Positions 19,595 to 31,516 of a stretch of 64,000 nucleotides of DNA are shown here, piece by piece. The notes beneath the pieces are model-generated. The model was not told the origin of the DNA. It did not search any database and worked only from the letters and a program-made list of their open reading frames with translations. The stretch covers positions 1-64,000 of the forward strand of contig NZ_LRUC01000051.1 in the NCBI RefSeq assembly GCF_001550095.1, in the 5' to 3' direction. Origin of the DNA: Celeribacter ethanolicus (lineage in GTDB: Bacteria > Pseudomonadota > Alphaproteobacteria > Rhodobacterales > Rhodobacteraceae). The number at the start of each line of letters is the position of its first letter. Position 1 is the first letter of the stretch. The position numbers were made by a program, and so were the translations under genes.

Positions 19595-20989
19595 TCAAGC
19601 GTGGATCGCGCCGTCGCCACAGGCCAGAGCTGCCTCGCGGACCGCTTCGGAGAATGTCGGGTGCGCGTGGCAGGTCAGGGCGATGTCCTGCGCCGAGGCG
19701 CCGAATTCCATCGCGACACAGATCTCGTGGATCAGATCGCCAGCGCCGGGGCCGATGATGTGGCAGCCGAGAACGCGGTCGGTGTCCTTGTCGACGATCA
19801 GTTTGACGAAACCTTCGCCCTGATGCACGGCTTTGGCGCGGGCGTTGCCCATGAAGGAGAATTTGCCGACCTTGATGGCGCGGCCTTCTTCCTTGAGCTG
19901 CTGTTCGGTTTTGCCGACGGAGGCGACTTCCGGCGTGGTGTAGATCACGCCCGGGATCACGTCGTAGTTGACGTGGCCATGTTTGCCCGCCAGAACCTCT
20001 GCAACGGCCATGCCTTCGTCTTCGGCTTTGTGGGCGAGCATCGGGCCGACAATGGCGTCGCCGATGGCGTAGATGCCCGGCACGTTGGTGGCCCAATGCG
20101 CGTCGGTCTTGATCTGACCGCGCGGGGTGAACTCGACGCCCAGCTCGGCAAGACCCAGACCGTCGGTGAAGGGTTTGCGGCCGGTGGCGACCAGAACGAC
20201 GTCGGCGTCGAGCGAGTGCTCGCTGTCGTCTTTCTTCAGCTTATAGTTCACTTTCGCCTTGGTTTTCGAGGCTTCAACACCCGACACGGCAGCACCGAGG
20301 ATGAAGGTAAAGCCTTGCTTACCAAGGATTTTCTGGAACTGGCGCTGAACCTCGCCGTCCATGCCGGGGGTGATGAAGTCCATGTATTCCACCACGGTCA
20401 CTTCCGCGCCGAGACGGGCGTAGACGGAGCCAAGCTCCAAACCGATCACACCCGCACCGATAACGACCATTTTCTTCGGGATCTTCGGCAGGGAGAGCGC
20501 GCCGGTGGAATCCACGACGATGCCCTTGTCATTGTCCACTTCGACCCCCGGAAGGGCGGTCGGCACGGAACCGGACGCGACGATGATGTTCTTGGCCTCG
20601 TGGACCTCGTCACCGACTTTCACCTTGCCCACAGCCGGGATCGACCCCCAGCCTTTGAGCCAGTCGATCTTGTTCTTTTTAAACAGGAATTCGATGCCGC
20701 CGGTGTTCTGGCCGATGACGTCGTCCTTGTATTTCTTCATCTGGTCCCAGTCGACGGACGGGGATTTACCCTTGAGGCCCATGTCGGCGAAATTGTGCTC
20801 CGCTTCGTGCAGCAGGTGCGAGGCGTGCAAGAGCGCTTTCGAGGGGATACAGCCGACGTTGAGGCAGGTGCCGCCCAGCGTCTCGCGGCCTTCGACCACG
20901 GCGGTCTTGAGGCCCAGTTGGGCGCAGCGGATGGCAGAGACGTAGCCGCCGGGGCCAGCGCCGATGATGATGACGTCATAAGATGCCAT
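19595..20989 (-). CDS. lpd: Dihydrolipoyl dehydrogenase (E3)
   Basis: Reoxidises dihydrolipoyl groups with NAD in 2-oxoacid dehydrogenase complexes. The 464 residues carry the FAD site [13 protein letters not shown] at the N-terminus, the redox disulfide in [17 protein letters not shown], the NAD-binding [19 protein letters not shown] near 180, and the C-terminal active-site [14 protein letters not shown] with its His-Glu pair. It is the last gene of the suc cluster, 207 bp after sucB, so it is probably the E3 for 2-oxoglutarate dehydrogenase. Confidence 0.97.
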   Translation of the reverse strand: MASYDVIIIGAGPGGYVSAIRCAQLGLKTAVVEGRETLGGTCLNVGCIPSKALLHASHLLHEAEHNFADMGLKGKSPSVDWDQMKKYKDDVIGQNTGGIEFLFKKNKIDWLKGWGSIPAVGKVKVGDEVHEAKNIIVASGSVPTALPGVEVDNDKGIVVDSTGALSLPKIPKKMVVIGAGVIGLELGSVYARLGAEVTVVEYMDFITPGMDGEVQRQFQKILGKQGFTFILGAAVSGVEASKTKAKVNYKLKKDDSEHSLDADVVLVATGRKPFTDGLGLAELGVEFTPRGQIKTDAHWATNVPGIYAIGDAIVGPMLAHKAEDEGMAVAEVLAGKHGHVNYDVIPGVIYTTPEVASVGKTEQQLKEEGRAIKVGKFSFMGNARAKAVHQGEGFVKLIVDKDTDRVLGCHIIGPGAGDLIHEICVAMEFGASAQDIALTCHAHPTFSEAVREAALACGDGAIHA

Positions 20990-21014
20990 GGTCTTCTCCT
21001 TGGTCTTTTTCGGT

Positions 21015-21058
21015 GTCTGACTTGTGTCGGACTTATGTCGGACTTCCGTCGGACCTTT
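21015..21058. repeat. Four-unit 11-bp tandem repeat between sucB and lpd
   Basis: Four successive units start GTCTGACTTGT, GTCGGACTTAT, GTCGGACTTCC and GTCGGACC, with period 11. It lies 26 bp upstream of lpd on the minus strand. The period of one helical turn could present the same DNA face repeatedly, or it may be simple slippage. Confidence 0.6.
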
Positions 21059-21066
21059 TTCGATCT

Positions 21067-21153
21067 ATGGGGCTCTGCCCCCTCTGGGCCAAACCCTTGC
21101 GGTTTTGTCCCATTCACCCCCGGGATATTTCCGGACAAAAGAAGGCCGGAACC
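21067..21153. repeat. Rhodobacterales-type extragenic element
   Basis: Contains the hairpin GGGGC-TCT-GCCCC (21069-21081) and the string CACCCCCGGGATATTT followed by GACAAAAGAAG. From memory, closely similar strings occur in many Rhodobacterales intergenic regions; only one copy is visible here. It may be a terminator/processing element between sucB and lpd. Confidence 0.45.
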
Positions 21154-21196
21154 TCAGAGGAAAACGCCCGGCGCAGAGGCCGGGCGCGAAGTGCGA

Positions 21197-22702
21197 TTAC
21201 AGATCCATCAGCAGACGGCGCGGATCTTCGAGCGCTTCTTTGACGCGCACGAGGAAGGTCACGGCGCCTTTGCCGTCGACGATGCGGTGGTCGTAGGACA
21301 GGGCGAGGTACATCATCGGACGGATGACGACCTGACCGTTGATGGCCATCGGACGGTCCTGAATCTTGTGCATGCCGAGGATACCGGACTGCGGGGGGTT
21401 CAGGATCGGGGAGGACATCAGGGAGCCGTAGACACCGCCGTTGGAGATGGTGAAGGTGCCGCCCTGCATTTCCGCCATGGAGAGCTTGCCGTCACGGGCG
21501 CGGCGGCCTTTCTCGGCGATGGCTTTCTCGATCTCGGCGAAGGACATGCTGTCGGCGTCACGGATGACCGGAACGACGAGGCCCTGCGGGGTGCCCGCAG
21601 CCACGCCCATGTGGACGTAGTTCTTGTAAACGATGTCGGTGCCGTCGATCTCGGCGTTCACCTCGGGGACTTCTTTCAGCGCGTGGACACAGGCCTTGGT
21701 GAAGAAGGACATGAAGCCGAGGCGCACGCCGTGTTTCTTCTCGAACTGGTCTTTGTACTGGTTGCGCAGCGCCATCACCTCGGTCATGTCCACCTCGTTG
21801 TAGGTGGTGAGCATGGCGGCGGTGTTCTGCGACTCCTTGAGGCGTTTCGCGATGGTCTGACGCAGTTTCGTCATTTTCACGCGCTCTTCGCGGGCGGCGT
21901 CATCGGCAGCAACCGGCGCACGCGGTGCGGCGACGGGGGCAGGCGTGCCAGCGGGGGCGGAGGTCATCGCCTTGAGCACGTCCTCTTTCATGATGCGCCC
22001 GTCTTTGCCGGTGCCGGAGACCGAAGCGGGGTTGATGCCTTTTTCCGCCATCAGCTTGTTGGCGGAGGGGGCGTTTTCGATGTCCTTGTCACCGGCGGGT
22101 GCAGCCGGAGCGGCAGCCGGGGCCGGAGCAGCGGCAACAGCGCCGGCACCTGCGGACATTTCGGCCAGTTTGCCACCGGCGGCGACGGTGGCGCCTTCGG
22201 CGGCGAGGATCGCGGTCAGAACACCCGCGGCAGGGGCGGGCACTTCGACGGAGACCTTGTCGGTTTCCAACTCGCAGAGCATTTCGTCGGCGGCAACGCT
22301 GTCACCCACGGCTTTGAACCAGGTGGCGACGGTGGCTTCGGTCACGGATTCGCCAAGGGTCGGCACCATGACATCGACAGTCGCGGCGGCACCGGCGGCG
22401 GCCGGTTTGTCTTCCATCATTTCGGAATGATGACGCGGGGCGACTTCCTCGGGGCCGGCGTTGCCTTCTTCGTTGAGCGTGGCGAGCAGCGCATCGACGC
22501 CGACGGTTTCGCCCTCGGCGGCAACGATTTCACCCAGCACGCCAGCGGCGGGAGAGGGGACCTCGACGGTCACCTTGTCGGTTTCCAGCTCGCAGAGCAT
22601 TTCATCGACGGCCACGGTGTCGCCCGGTTTCTTGAACCAGGTGGCGACGGTGGCCTCGGTGACGGACTCGCCCAGAGTGGGGACGCGGACTTCAACAGAC
22701 AT
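21197..22702 (-). CDS. sucB: Dihydrolipoyllysine succinyltransferase (2-oxoglutarate dehydrogenase E2) with two lipoyl domains
   Basis: Transfers the succinyl group to CoA in the 2-oxoglutarate dehydrogenase complex. The 501 residues contain two lipoyl domains (about 1-78 and 107-183), each with the lipoylation motif ELETDKV, a PAAGA-rich linker, an E3-binding domain (about 220-255), and the catalytic core ending with the [11 protein letters not shown] His/Asp motif. One lipoyl domain is usual for bacterial SucB, so two is notable. ATG 22702 has AAGGAT upstream inside the end of sucA; the sucA stop lies 4 nt before the start. Confidence 0.96.
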   Translation of the reverse strand: MSVEVRVPTLGESVTEATVATWFKKPGDTVAVDEMLCELETDKVTVEVPSPAAGVLGEIVAAEGETVGVDALLATLNEEGNAGPEEVAPRHHSEMMEDKPAAAGAAATVDVMVPTLGESVTEATVATWFKAVGDSVAADEMLCELETDKVSVEVPAPAAGVLTAILAAEGATVAAGGKLAEMSAGAGAVAAAPAPAAAPAAPAGDKDIENAPSANKLMAEKGINPASVSGTGKDGRIMKEDVLKAMTSAPAGTPAPVAAPRAPVAADDAAREERVKMTKLRQTIAKRLKESQNTAAMLTTYNEVDMTEVMALRNQYKDQFEKKHGVRLGFMSFFTKACVHALKEVPEVNAEIDGTDIVYKNYVHMGVAAGTPQGLVVPVIRDADSMSFAEIEKAIAEKGRRARDGKLSMAEMQGGTFTISNGGVYGSLMSSPILNPPQSGILGMHKIQDRPMAINGQVVIRPMMYLALSYDHRIVDGKGAVTFLVRVKEALEDPRRLLMDL

Positions 22703-22706
22703 GTGG

Positions 22707-25667
22707 TTATCCTTCGATATTGAGCGCATCGTTCACGAGCGCCGTTTGTTGTGCTTTGTGCTGAGAGGCCAGACCCGTGGCGGGAGAGGCGGAGGCGGCA
22801 CGTCCGGCGTAGACCGGGCGCGTGTGCTTGGCGCCGATACGCGTCAGCACCCATTCGATGTTCGGCTCGACAAAGGTCCAGCCGCCCTGGTTTTTCGGCT
22901 CTTCCTGACACCAGACGATCTCGGCGTTTTTGAAGCGCTCAAGCTCCTTGACCATGGAGAGGGCCGGGAACGGGTAGAACTGTTCGAGACGCAGGATATA
23001 GGTGTCGTCCTTGCCGGCGGCGTCGCGGGCTTCGAGAAGGTCGTAGTAGACCTTGCCGGAGCAGATCACGACGCGCTTGATGTCCTTGTCCGCTTTCAGT
23101 TTGAGATCGGATTTCGCGGTGCCGAAATTGGCATCGGCGTCATCCCAGAGCACGCGGTGGAAGGAGGAGCCTTCGAGGAAGTCCTTGGCCGTGGAGGTCG
23201 CCAGCTTGTGACGCAGAAGCGATTTCGGCGTCATCAGGACGAGCGGTTTGCGGTAGGAGCGGTGCAACTGGCGACGCAGGATGTGGAAGTAGTTCGCAGG
23301 CGTCGTGCAGTTGGCAACGATCCAGTTGTCCTCGGCGGAGAGTTGCAGGAAGCGTTCGAGACGGGCGGAGGAGTGTTCCGGGCCCTGACCTTCGAACCCG
23401 TGCGGCAGAAGCATCACGAGACCGGACATGCGGAGCCATTTGCGTTCGCCAGAGGAGATGAACTGGTCGAACATGATCTGCGCGCCGTTGGCGAAATCGC
23501 CGAACTGGGCTTCCCAGAGCGTCAGCGCGTTCGGTTCAGCCAGAGAGTAGCCATATTCGAAGCCGAGCACGGCATATTCGGAGAGCATCGAGTCGATGAC
23601 CTCGTAATGCGCCTGACCTTCGCGAATGTGGTTGAGCGGGTAGTAGCGCTCTTCGGATTTCTGGTCGATCAGACCGGAGTGACGCTGGGAGAAGGTGCCG
23701 CGGGTCGAGTCCTGACCGGCGAGACGCACCGGGTAGCCTTCGGTCAGAAGCGAGCCGAAGGCCAGCGCTTCGCCGGTTGCCCAGTCGAAGCCTTCGCCGG
23801 TTTCGAACATCTGCGCCTTGGCTTCGAGCTGACGGGCCACGGTTTTGTGGATGTTGAAATCGGAGGGCGAGGTGGTCAGCGACCGACCGACCTGCGCCAT
23901 GGTCTCTTCGGAAATGGCGGTCTGGCCGCGTTGATACTCTTCGCCCTCTTTGTCGAGATGCGACCAGCGACCGTCGAGCCAGTCGGCCTTGTTCGGTTTG
24001 AAGGTTTTACCGGCTTCGAATTCTTCGTTCAGCAGCGCCTGGAAGGCGGCTTTCATGTCCTCGATCTCGCCCTCGGGGATGAGACCGTCGGCCACGAGGC
24101 GTTCGGTGTAGAGCTGAAGCGTGGTCTTGTGCCGCTTGATGTTGGTGTACATCTGCGGGTTGGTGAACATCGGCTCGTCGCCTTCGTTGTGACCGAAGCG
24201 GCGGTAGCAGAAGATGTCGATCACGACGTCCTTGTGGAATTTCTGACGGAACTCGGTCGCCACTTTGGCGGCGTGCACCACGGCTTCCGGGTCGTCGCCA
24301 TTGACGTGGAAGATCGGCGCTTCGACCATCAGGGCGATGTCCGTCGGATAGGGCGAGGACCGCGAGAAGTGCGGCGCGGTGGTGAAGCCGATCTGGTTGT
24401 TCACCACGATGTGGATCGTGCCGCCGGTGCGGTGACCGCGCAGACCGGAGAGACCGAAACACTCGGCCACGACACCCTGACCGGCGAAGGCCGCGTCACC
24501 GTGCAGCAGCACGGGGATGACGGTGCTGCGGGTCGGGTCGTTGTTCTGGTCGGTCTTGGCGCGGGCCTTGCCGAGCACCACCGGGTTCACCGCCTCAAGG
24601 TGCGAGGGGTTGGCGGTCAGCGACAGGTGGACCTTGTTGCCGTCGAATTCACGGTCGGAGGAGGCGCCGAGGTGATATTTCACGTCGCCGGAGCCGTCCA
24701 CATCCTCGGGTTTGAAGGACCCGCCTTGGAATTCGTTGAAGATCGCGCGGTAGGGTTTGGAGAGCACGTTGGCGAGCACGGACAGACGCCCGCGGTGCGG
24801 CATGCCGATGACGATCTCTTTCGCGCCGAGGTTGCCGCCGCGTTTGATGATCTGTTCCATGGCGGGGATCAGAGCTTCGCCACCATCGAGACCGAAGCGC
24901 TTGGTGCCCATGTATTTGACATGGAGGAATTTCTCAAAGCCCTCGGCCTCGACCAGTTTGTTCAGAATGGCGCGACGGCCGTTCTTGGTGAACTGGATTT
25001 CCTTGCCGAAACCTTCGATGCGCTCTTTCAGCCAGCCCGCTTCTTCCGGGTTGGAGATATGCATGTATTGCAGGGCGAAGGTGCCGCAATAGGTGCGTTT
25101 GAGCACGTCGAGGATCTGACGCATGGAGGCGTGGGTGAGGCCCAGCACGTTGTCGATGAAGATCGGGCGATCCATATCGGCTTCGGTAAAGCCATAGGAG
25201 CGCGGATCGAGTTCCGGGTGCGGGGCCTCGTCGCGCATTTTCAGCGGGTCGAGATCGGCGATGAGGTGACCGCGAATACGATAGGCGCGGATGATCATGA
25301 TCGCACGGACCGAGTCGAGCACGGCGCGTTTCACGGCGTCTTCGGAAACGGCAACGCCTTTTTCGGCGGCCTTTTCCTTGATCTTCTTCTCGGCGGCAAC
25401 GGGTTCGGCCCATTGGCCGTCGAGCGCGTGGGTCAGGTCGTCATTCGGAACCGGCGGCCAATCCATGCGGGCCCAGGAGGGACCGGCAGCTTCTGCTGTG
25501 ACATCGTTCGCGGCATCGCCCAGGGATTGGAAGAATTCCGCCCAGGAGGCGTCGACAGACGCGGGGTCCTGCACGTAATTCGCGTAAACCTGTTCGAGGT
25601 ATTCCGCGTTGTGCCCCTGCATGAAGCTGGAGGCGTGAAAGATGTCGTTCGGGGACTGGTCGTTCAT
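22707..25667 (-). CDS. sucA: 2-oxoglutarate dehydrogenase E1
   Basis: Thiamine-diphosphate enzyme that decarboxylates 2-oxoglutarate and loads E2. The 986 residues start [20 protein letters not shown] and contain the family N-terminal [13 protein letters not shown], the ThDP region [15 protein letters not shown] and [18 protein letters not shown], and the C-terminal EEPKNQGGW motif. I chose ATG 25667 because AAGG lies 8 nt upstream; the ATG at 25673 is too close to it. sucB follows after 4 nt, so E1 and E2 are co-translated. Confidence 0.97.
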   Translation of the reverse strand: MNDQSPNDIFHASSFMQGHNAEYLEQVYANYVQDPASVDASWAEFFQSLGDAANDVTAEAAGPSWARMDWPPVPNDDLTHALDGQWAEPVAAEKKIKEKAAEKGVAVSEDAVKRAVLDSVRAIMIIRAYRIRGHLIADLDPLKMRDEAPHPELDPRSYGFTEADMDRPIFIDNVLGLTHASMRQILDVLKRTYCGTFALQYMHISNPEEAGWLKERIEGFGKEIQFTKNGRRAILNKLVEAEGFEKFLHVKYMGTKRFGLDGGEALIPAMEQIIKRGGNLGAKEIVIGMPHRGRLSVLANVLSKPYRAIFNEFQGGSFKPEDVDGSGDVKYHLGASSDREFDGNKVHLSLTANPSHLEAVNPVVLGKARAKTDQNNDPTRSTVIPVLLHGDAAFAGQGVVAECFGLSGLRGHRTGGTIHIVVNNQIGFTTAPHFSRSSPYPTDIALMVEAPIFHVNGDDPEAVVHAAKVATEFRQKFHKDVVIDIFCYRRFGHNEGDEPMFTNPQMYTNIKRHKTTLQLYTERLVADGLIPEGEIEDMKAAFQALLNEEFEAGKTFKPNKADWLDGRWSHLDKEGEEYQRGQTAISEETMAQVGRSLTTSPSDFNIHKTVARQLEAKAQMFETGEGFDWATGEALAFGSLLTEGYPVRLAGQDSTRGTFSQRHSGLIDQKSEERYYPLNHIREGQAHYEVIDSMLSEYAVLGFEYGYSLAEPNALTLWEAQFGDFANGAQIMFDQFISSGERKWLRMSGLVMLLPHGFEGQGPEHSSARLERFLQLSAEDNWIVANCTTPANYFHILRRQLHRSYRKPLVLMTPKSLLRHKLATSTAKDFLEGSSFHRVLWDDADANFGTAKSDLKLKADKDIKRVVICSGKVYYDLLEARDAAGKDDTYILRLEQFYPFPALSMVKELERFKNAEIVWCQEEPKNQGGWTFVEPNIEWVLTRIGAKHTRPVYAGRAASASPATGLASQHKAQQTALVNDALNIEG

Positions 25668-25803
25668 CGTCATGACCTTGTTTGGGGTGCGTTTCCGTTT
25701 ATCGGCAGGCACGCGTCGCCTTATATGGGTGTGCCTGCGCCCCTCTCTCAAAGGGCGCAGGCGCTGTTGTCAAATCGCGTCACCGTGAGGTGCGCGGCAG
25801 CGG

Positions 25804-26691
25804 TCAGCCCTTGGCAATCGCTTCCTGAACAGCTTCGCCGAGGGTGGCGGGGCTGTCGGCAACGATGATGCCAGCGGATTTCATCGCTTCGATTTTCGAT
25901 TCCGCATCGCCTTTACCGCCGGCGACGATCGCGCCTGCGTGGCCCATGCGGCGGCCCGGAGGCGCGGTGCGCCCGGCGATGAACCCGGCGACCGGCTTCC
26001 AGCGGCCTTTTTTCTTTTGCTCGGCGAGGAATTCCGCGGCTTCTTCTTCGGCGGAACCGCCGATTTCACCGATCATGATGATCGAGGTGGTTTCCGGATC
26101 GTCGAGGAACATGTCGAGCACGTCGATGTGCTCGGTGCCTTTGATCGGGTCGCCGCCGATGCCCACGGCGGTGGACTGGCCGAGGCCCAGATCGGAGGTC
26201 TGTTTCACGGCCTCATAGGTCAGCGTACCGGAACGGGACACCACGCCGACGGAGCCGCGGCGGTGGATGTGACCCGGCATGATGCCGATTTTGCAGGCGT
26301 CCGGGGTGATGACACCCGGGCAGTTCGGGCCGATCAGGCGGGACTTGGAGTCCATCAGCGCGCGCTTCACCTTCATCATGTCGAGCACCGGAATGCCCTC
26401 GGTGATGCAGATGATCAGCTCCATCTCGGCGTCGATCGCTTCGAGGATCGAGTCGGCGGCGAAGGGCGGCGGCACGTAGATCACGGAAGCGTTGGCTTCG
26501 GTGACGTGCTTGGCTTCGTGCACGGAGTTGAAGACCGGCAGGTTCAGGTGGGTCGAGCCACCTTTGCCGGGCGTCACGCCGCCGACCATCTTGGTGCCGT
26601 AAGCGATGGCTTGTTCCGAGTGGAAAGTGCCCTGCGAGCCGGTGAAGCCCTGGCAGATGACCTTGGTGTTTTCGTCTACGAGAATTGCCAT
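25804..26691 (-). CDS. sucD: Succinyl-CoA ligase alpha subunit
   Basis: Makes succinate and ATP/GTP from succinyl-CoA with SucC. The 295 residues start [20 protein letters not shown] (CoA-binding Rossmann domain, with [10 protein letters not shown]) and carry the phospho-histidine segment [16 protein letters not shown] near residue 246. It normally follows sucC directly; here a gene for an exported protein lies between them (32 bp upstream of this start). sucA follows after about 136 bp. Confidence 0.97.
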   Translation of the reverse strand: MAILVDENTKVICQGFTGSQGTFHSEQAIAYGTKMVGGVTPGKGGSTHLNLPVFNSVHEAKHVTEANASVIYVPPPFAADSILEAIDAEMELIICITEGIPVLDMMKVKRALMDSKSRLIGPNCPGVITPDACKIGIMPGHIHRRGSVGVVSRSGTLTYEAVKQTSDLGLGQSTAVGIGGDPIKGTEHIDVLDMFLDDPETTSIIMIGEIGGSAEEEAAEFLAEQKKKGRWKPVAGFIAGRTAPPGRRMGHAGAIVAGGKGDAESKIEAMKSAGIIVADSPATLGEAVQEAIAKG

Positions 26692-26723
26692 GTGGCATCT
26701 CCTTACATTGATAGGTCCGGTTT

Positions 26724-27266
26724 TTAAGAGCCGGAGACCGTATGCTTGATGTGTACGGAGAAGGAACCGACGGGCCCCTTCGCGGAGTTAAAGTGATAGG
26801 CTTCGAGAAGCAGGGTTCGCCCGTTCGTCACAAATTCGGCACGTTTGCCGGCAATGTAGGCCTGTGTGCCGTCATCCCATTTGGCCGGGCCGGATTTCGT
26901 CGGTTTCTTGCCCTGTCCAGCCGTCTGGCTGAGCCATGCAAAATACTTCTCGAGATCGGCCGCCCCCAAATCTTTTGAGGAGACGTGACAGAAAAAATCG
27001 CCTGAACGTTTGTCCGCTGAAACTGTGTATTGAGGTTCGCCGACAAGGTTCTGGGTCAGACCTTTCCGCGAGTACGCGACAAAGGTCTGACTTGCCACTT
27101 TGCCCGCCTCATAGGCGTCGGCAACTGTACTCCCTGCGCCCAGTGAAAGGGCGGACTGGTTCAGGCATGCTTCGCCAAAGAGTTTGGCTGCACGCTCTGC
27201 CAGATCGCTCGCTGAGACGGGTGTGGCCGCCACTGCGAAAGAGAATATGGTTGCCGCGAGCTTCAC
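26724..27266 (-). CDS. Exported protein of unknown function inserted between sucC and sucD
   Basis: A 180-residue protein beginning [20 protein letters not shown], a clear Sec signal peptide with cleavage near residue 20. The mature part has two cysteines (EACLNQS and DFFCHVS) that could form a disulfide, and ends in [10 protein letters not shown] recognise no family. It sits 5 nt after the sucC stop and 32 bp before sucD, on the same strand, so it is presumably on the suc transcript. Codon use is slightly less GC-rich than its neighbours, which fits later acquisition (inference). Confidence 0.8.
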   Translation of the reverse strand: MKLAATIFSFAVAATPVSASDLAERAAKLFGEACLNQSALSLGAGSTVADAYEAGKVASQTFVAYSRKGLTQNLVGEPQYTVSADKRSGDFFCHVSSKDLGAADLEKYFAWLSQTAGQGKKPTKSGPAKWDDGTQAYIAGKRAEFVTNGRTLLLEAYHFNSAKGPVGSFSVHIKHTVSGS

Positions 27267-27271
27267 GAATG

Positions 27272-28465
27272 TCAGCCCTTCACTGCTTTCACGATTTTCT
27301 GGGCGCCGTCTTTGAGGTCGTCGGCGGCGATCACGTTCAGACCGGAGTTCTGAATGATCTCTTTGCCAAGCTCCACGTTGGTGCCTTCGAGACGGACCAC
27401 GAGCGGAACCTGAAGGCCCACTTCTTTCACGGCCGCGATCACGCCTTCGGCGATGATGTCACAGCGCATGATGCCGCCGAAGATGTTCACGAGGATGCCT
27501 TTGACGTTCGGATCCGAGGTGATGATCTTGAAGGCTTCGGTCACTTTCTCTTTGGTCGCACCGCCGCCCACGTCGAGGAAGTTCGCCGGTTCTGCGCCGT
27601 AGAGTTTGATGATGTCCATGGTGGCCATCGCGAGACCCGCGCCGTTCACCATGCAGCCGATCTCGCCGTCGAGCGCGATGTAGTTCAGGTCGAACTTGGA
27701 GGCTTCGAGCTCTTTGCTGTCTTCTTCGGTCTCGTCGCGGAGTTCCACGATGTCCGGGTGACGGTAGAGCGCGTTGCCGTCAAAGCCGAGCTTGGCGTCG
27801 AGCACTTTGAGGTTGCCGTCGGTCATCACGATCAGCGGGTTGATTTCCAGCATCTCCATGTCTTTCTCGATGAAAGCACGGTAGAGATCGCCCATCAGTT
27901 TGACGCATTGCTTCACCTGCGCGCCTTCGAGGCCGAGGGAGAAGGCGATGCGGCGGCCGTGGTACGGCTGGTAGCCGGTGGCCGGATCGACGGAGAAGGA
28001 GAGGATTTTCTCGGGGGTGTTGGCCGCCACTTCCTCGATGTCCATGCCGCCCTCGGTGGAGGATACGAAGGACACGCGGGAGGTCTGACGATCGACGAGC
28101 AGAGCGAGGTACAGTTCGCGGGAAATGTCGGAACCGTCTTCGAAATAGATGCGGTTGACCTGTTTGCCAGCCGGGCCGGTCTGGTGGGTCACAAGGGTCT
28201 TGCCCAGCATCTTCTTGGCTTCTTCCGCAGCCTCCTCGACGGATTTCGCCAGACGCACGCCGCCTTTTTCACCGGCTTCGGCTTCCTTGAATTTGCCTTT
28301 GCCGCGACCACCTGCGTGGATCTGGGCCTTGACGACCCACAGCGGACCGTCAAGCTCACCGGCGGCGGACTTGGCGTCCTCGGCGCGGGTGATGGCACGA
28401 CCGCCGGAAACCGGCGCGCCATATTCCTTGAGAAGGGCTTTCGCCTGATACTCGTGGATGTTCAT
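27272..28465 (-). CDS. sucC: Succinyl-CoA ligase beta subunit
   Basis: ATP-grasp subunit that activates succinate and contacts the SucD phospho-His. The 397 residues start [20 protein letters not shown] and contain the ATP-grasp segments [35 protein letters not shown] and the loop [18 protein letters not shown] 28465 has AGGA 8 nt upstream. A long upstream frame to 28717 crosses the promoter palindromes and is not coding. It is the first gene of the minus-strand suc operon, downstream of two TGTGATCACA sites. Confidence 0.97.
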   Translation of the reverse strand: MNIHEYQAKALLKEYGAPVSGGRAITRAEDAKSAAGELDGPLWVVKAQIHAGGRGKGKFKEAEAGEKGGVRLAKSVEEAAEEAKKMLGKTLVTHQTGPAGKQVNRIYFEDGSDISRELYLALLVDRQTSRVSFVSSTEGGMDIEEVAANTPEKILSFSVDPATGYQPYHGRRIAFSLGLEGAQVKQCVKLMGDLYRAFIEKDMEMLEINPLIVMTDGNLKVLDAKLGFDGNALYRHPDIVELRDETEEDSKELEASKFDLNYIALDGEIGCMVNGAGLAMATMDIIKLYGAEPANFLDVGGGATKEKVTEAFKIITSDPNVKGILVNIFGGIMRCDIIAEGVIAAVKEVGLQVPLVVRLEGTNVELGKEIIQNSGLNVIAADDLKDGAQKIVKAVKG

Positions 28466-28855
28466 TAGAGATATCCTCTCCCTGGTTCGATTGGTCCCGT
28501 GTATGCCATCGGAAACCGGGCATAAGAAATGGTTTTTTGCCCCCTCGGCGGTAAAACGCGCGTGTTTTCGTTTTTTGTGATCACAGCAAAGTTTTGTGTG
28601 ATCACAAATTTGGAGAATCGCTTTGGCCGAATCCGGAGAAGGCGTCAGACCCCTGTTCTCAGGGCACATCCGTGCTGCGGGGCAGCATGGGATGCGACGC
28701 GGTGTGGGCCGCGACAAAGGAACGGGACGGGATCGGGATATAGAGATATGTGTCCTGACTGTGACGGATTGTCAGTTTCTTGAATGTGATCTCGCCACCC
28801 GGCGGTCTCGGGGTATAGAACGAAGTCAACAGATTCGATAAAGAGGACCCTTCCC
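28466..28855. other. Divergent intergenic region between sucC and outer-membrane gene
   Basis: A 390-bp region with no convincing gene. It holds two TGTGATCACA palindromes (annotated separately) near sucC and, towards 28750-28855, the promoter and purine-rich leader of the outer-membrane protein (AGAGGACC before its ATG). Short frames crossing the palindromes look like chance. Confidence 0.7.
28576..28606. promoter_or_regulatory. Two TGTGATCACA operators upstream of sucC
   Basis: Perfect 10-bp palindromes at 28576-28585 and 28597-28606, centres 21 bp apart (two helical turns). They lie 111-141 bp upstream of the sucC ATG, a normal activator distance, and are the same motif as at the GntR/FCD regulator gene and sdhC. 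Confidence 0.75.
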
Positions 28856-29512
28856 ATGCAAGCTCTTGCAAAGGTGACGCTCGCTGGTGTCGTGCTGATG
28901 GCGTCGACCGCCCTGGCTACCGCCGGTGATTTCAGCCTGTCTTTCTATGGCGGCTATCAGACCGCGCCGCACAGCGGCGTGAAGGGCAACGATGGTGTGG
29001 ACGATTTCGATTTCACCACCGGTTGGGATGGCAAGAGCTTTGCGATGCCGCCGTATTACGGCGTTCGCGGCACTTGGTGGGTGCGGGATAATTTCGGCTG
29101 GATCGCCGATTTCAACCATACCAAGGTCTACGCCGACGAAGACGACATGGCGGACAACGGGTTCTCGACACTGGAATTCACCGACGGGCTGAACAACCTG
29201 ACGGTGGGGCCGATCTGGCGCTGGCCCGGGCTGTGGAACAACTTCACCCCCTATGCGAGCATCTCCGCCGGGATCATCATCCCGCATGTCGAAGTTGCCA
29301 CCGCGAATACCGATACGCTGGAATATCAGATCGCTGGTCCGACCGTCGCATTGGTTCTGGGGGCGAGCTATGAGCTGAACGACCGCTGGGATCTGTTCAC
29401 GGAATACAAGGGCACCTACAGCCAGCTCGACGTCGATCTCGATGGCGGCGGCAACCTTGAAAGCGACATCATCACCAATGCGCTGAACTTCGGTGTGACG
29501 TATAAGTTCTGA
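28856..29512 (+). CDS. Outer-membrane beta-barrel protein (8-stranded type, possibly lipid A oxidase-like)
   Basis: The 218 residues start with a Sec signal MQALAKVTLAGVVLMASTAL, cleaved near ATAG, followed by alternating aromatic strands and a C-terminal Phe (GVTYKF), the usual barrel-assembly signal. The size fits an 8-stranded barrel, such as OmpW/LpxQ-like proteins; in this order such genes are sometimes annotated as lipid A oxidase. That specific function is a guess. It has its own terminator downstream and stands alone, divergent from sucC. Confidence 0.82.
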   Translation: MQALAKVTLAGVVLMASTALATAGDFSLSFYGGYQTAPHSGVKGNDGVDDFDFTTGWDGKSFAMPPYYGVRGTWWVRDNFGWIADFNHTKVYADEDDMADNGFSTLEFTDGLNNLTVGPIWRWPGLWNNFTPYASISAGIIIPHVEVATANTDTLEYQIAGPTVALVLGASYELNDRWDLFTEYKGTYSQLDVDLDGGGNLESDIITNALNFGVTYKF

Positions 29513-29536
29513 TCCTTGCGGATCGCAGAGACATGA

Positions 29537-29561
29537 AAACCGGGCTTCGGCCCGGTTTTTT
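29537..29561 (+). terminator. Terminator after outer-membrane protein gene
   Basis: AAACCGGGC-TTCG-GCCCGGTTT followed by TTT. The stem of 9 bp with a TTCG tetraloop is a canonical rho-independent terminator, 25 bp after the stop. Confidence 0.9.
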
Positions 29562-29585
29562 GTTTGCCCTGCGTCCAGGCATAGA

Positions 29586-29613
29586 AAAACCCGCGCGGTT
29601 AAGCGCGGGTTTT
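29586..29613 (-). terminator. Terminator after mdh
   Basis: AAAACCCGCGC / GCGCGGGTTTT with a 6-nt loop; the A run gives a T tract on the minus strand. It lies 25 bp past the mdh stop and could also act on the plus strand. Confidence 0.85.
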
Positions 29614-29637
29614 CCGGATTTCAGGCTGTGGGCCGGA

Positions 29638-30723
<1,086 letters not shown>

Positions 30724-30760
30724 TCACGGCAAACCGGAACAGTTCTGAAAGGCGGGGCAC

Positions 30761-31516
30761 ATGGCGCTCGATCTGCATTTCTATCTCTTCGCGATTCCCG
30801 CGGTGCTTTTCGCCGGGATGTCGAAGGGCGGCTTCGGCTCGGCGGCGGCCTTTGCGGCGACGCCGTTTCTAGCACTGATTCTCAGTCCGGGGCAGGCGGT
30901 CGGGTTGATGTTGCCGCTTCTGATGGTGATGGATGTGACCGCAGTAAAGATGTTCTGGCGCAAATGGGATCTGCGGGTGGCGGGGGTGTTGATCCTCGGC
31001 GCCGTGCCCGGAATTCTGATCGGCGCACTGGTCTATGGCGCGGCCGATCCGCGCGTGTTCAAATTTCTGATAGGTGTGGTCGCCCTGGGCTTTGTCGGCT
31101 GGCAACTGGCGAAAACCGCCCGGCTGATCCGTCCGCCGAAACGTGAGCTGGGCGAGGGGGCGGGGCTGTTCTGGGGCGCGGTGACGGGGCTGACGAGTTT
31201 CATCAGCCATGCGGGCGGTCCCCCCGCCGCCGTTTACATGCTGTCGAAACGTATGGACAAGACGACCTATCAGGCGACCTCCGTGCTGACGTTCTGGGCG
31301 GTGAACCTGATGAAGGTGATCCCCTATGCTTTCGTGGGGATTTTCACCCGCGAGTCGCTTGTGGCGGATCTGACGCTGATCCCGGTGGCGGTGATCGGGG
31401 TTCTGGCGGGGGTGTGGATGCATCACAAGGTGCCCGAAAAGCTGTTCTTCGGGCTGGCCTATGTGTTTCTGGTGATCACCGGCAGCAAGCTGATTTGGGA
31501 GGCGCTGGCGACCTAG
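30761..31516 (+). CDS. TSUP-family permease (TauE/SafE)
   Basis: Inner-membrane transporter of 251 residues with about eight hydrophobic segments in two related halves (the FAGMSKGGFGS loop and GLTSFISHAGGPPAAVYM are the TSUP signatures). AAAGGCGGGG precedes the ATG. Substrates in this family are sulfite, sulfoacetate or other anions; nothing here identifies which. The 3' end overlaps the convergent small gene by 4 bp. Confidence 0.88.
   Translation: MALDLHFYLFAIPAVLFAGMSKGGFGSAAAFAATPFLALILSPGQAVGLMLPLLMVMDVTAVKMFWRKWDLRVAGVLILGAVPGILIGALVYGAADPRVFKFLIGVVALGFVGWQLAKTARLIRPPKRELGEGAGLFWGAVTGLTSFISHAGGPPAAVYMLSKRMDKTTYQATSVLTFWAVNLMKVIPYAFVGIFTRESLVADLTLIPVAVIGVLAGVWMHHKVPEKLFFGLAYVFLVITGSKLIWEALAT

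Noticed and set aside
19580-22723. Very long plus-strand frame of over 1000 codons opposite lpd and sucB.
   Set aside because: It is the antisense shadow of GC-rich coding sequence; lpd and sucB are unmistakable on the other strand.
28529-28783. An 84-codon frame on the plus strand upstream of the outer-membrane gene.
   Set aside because: It runs across both operator palindromes and lacks a Shine-Dalgarno.
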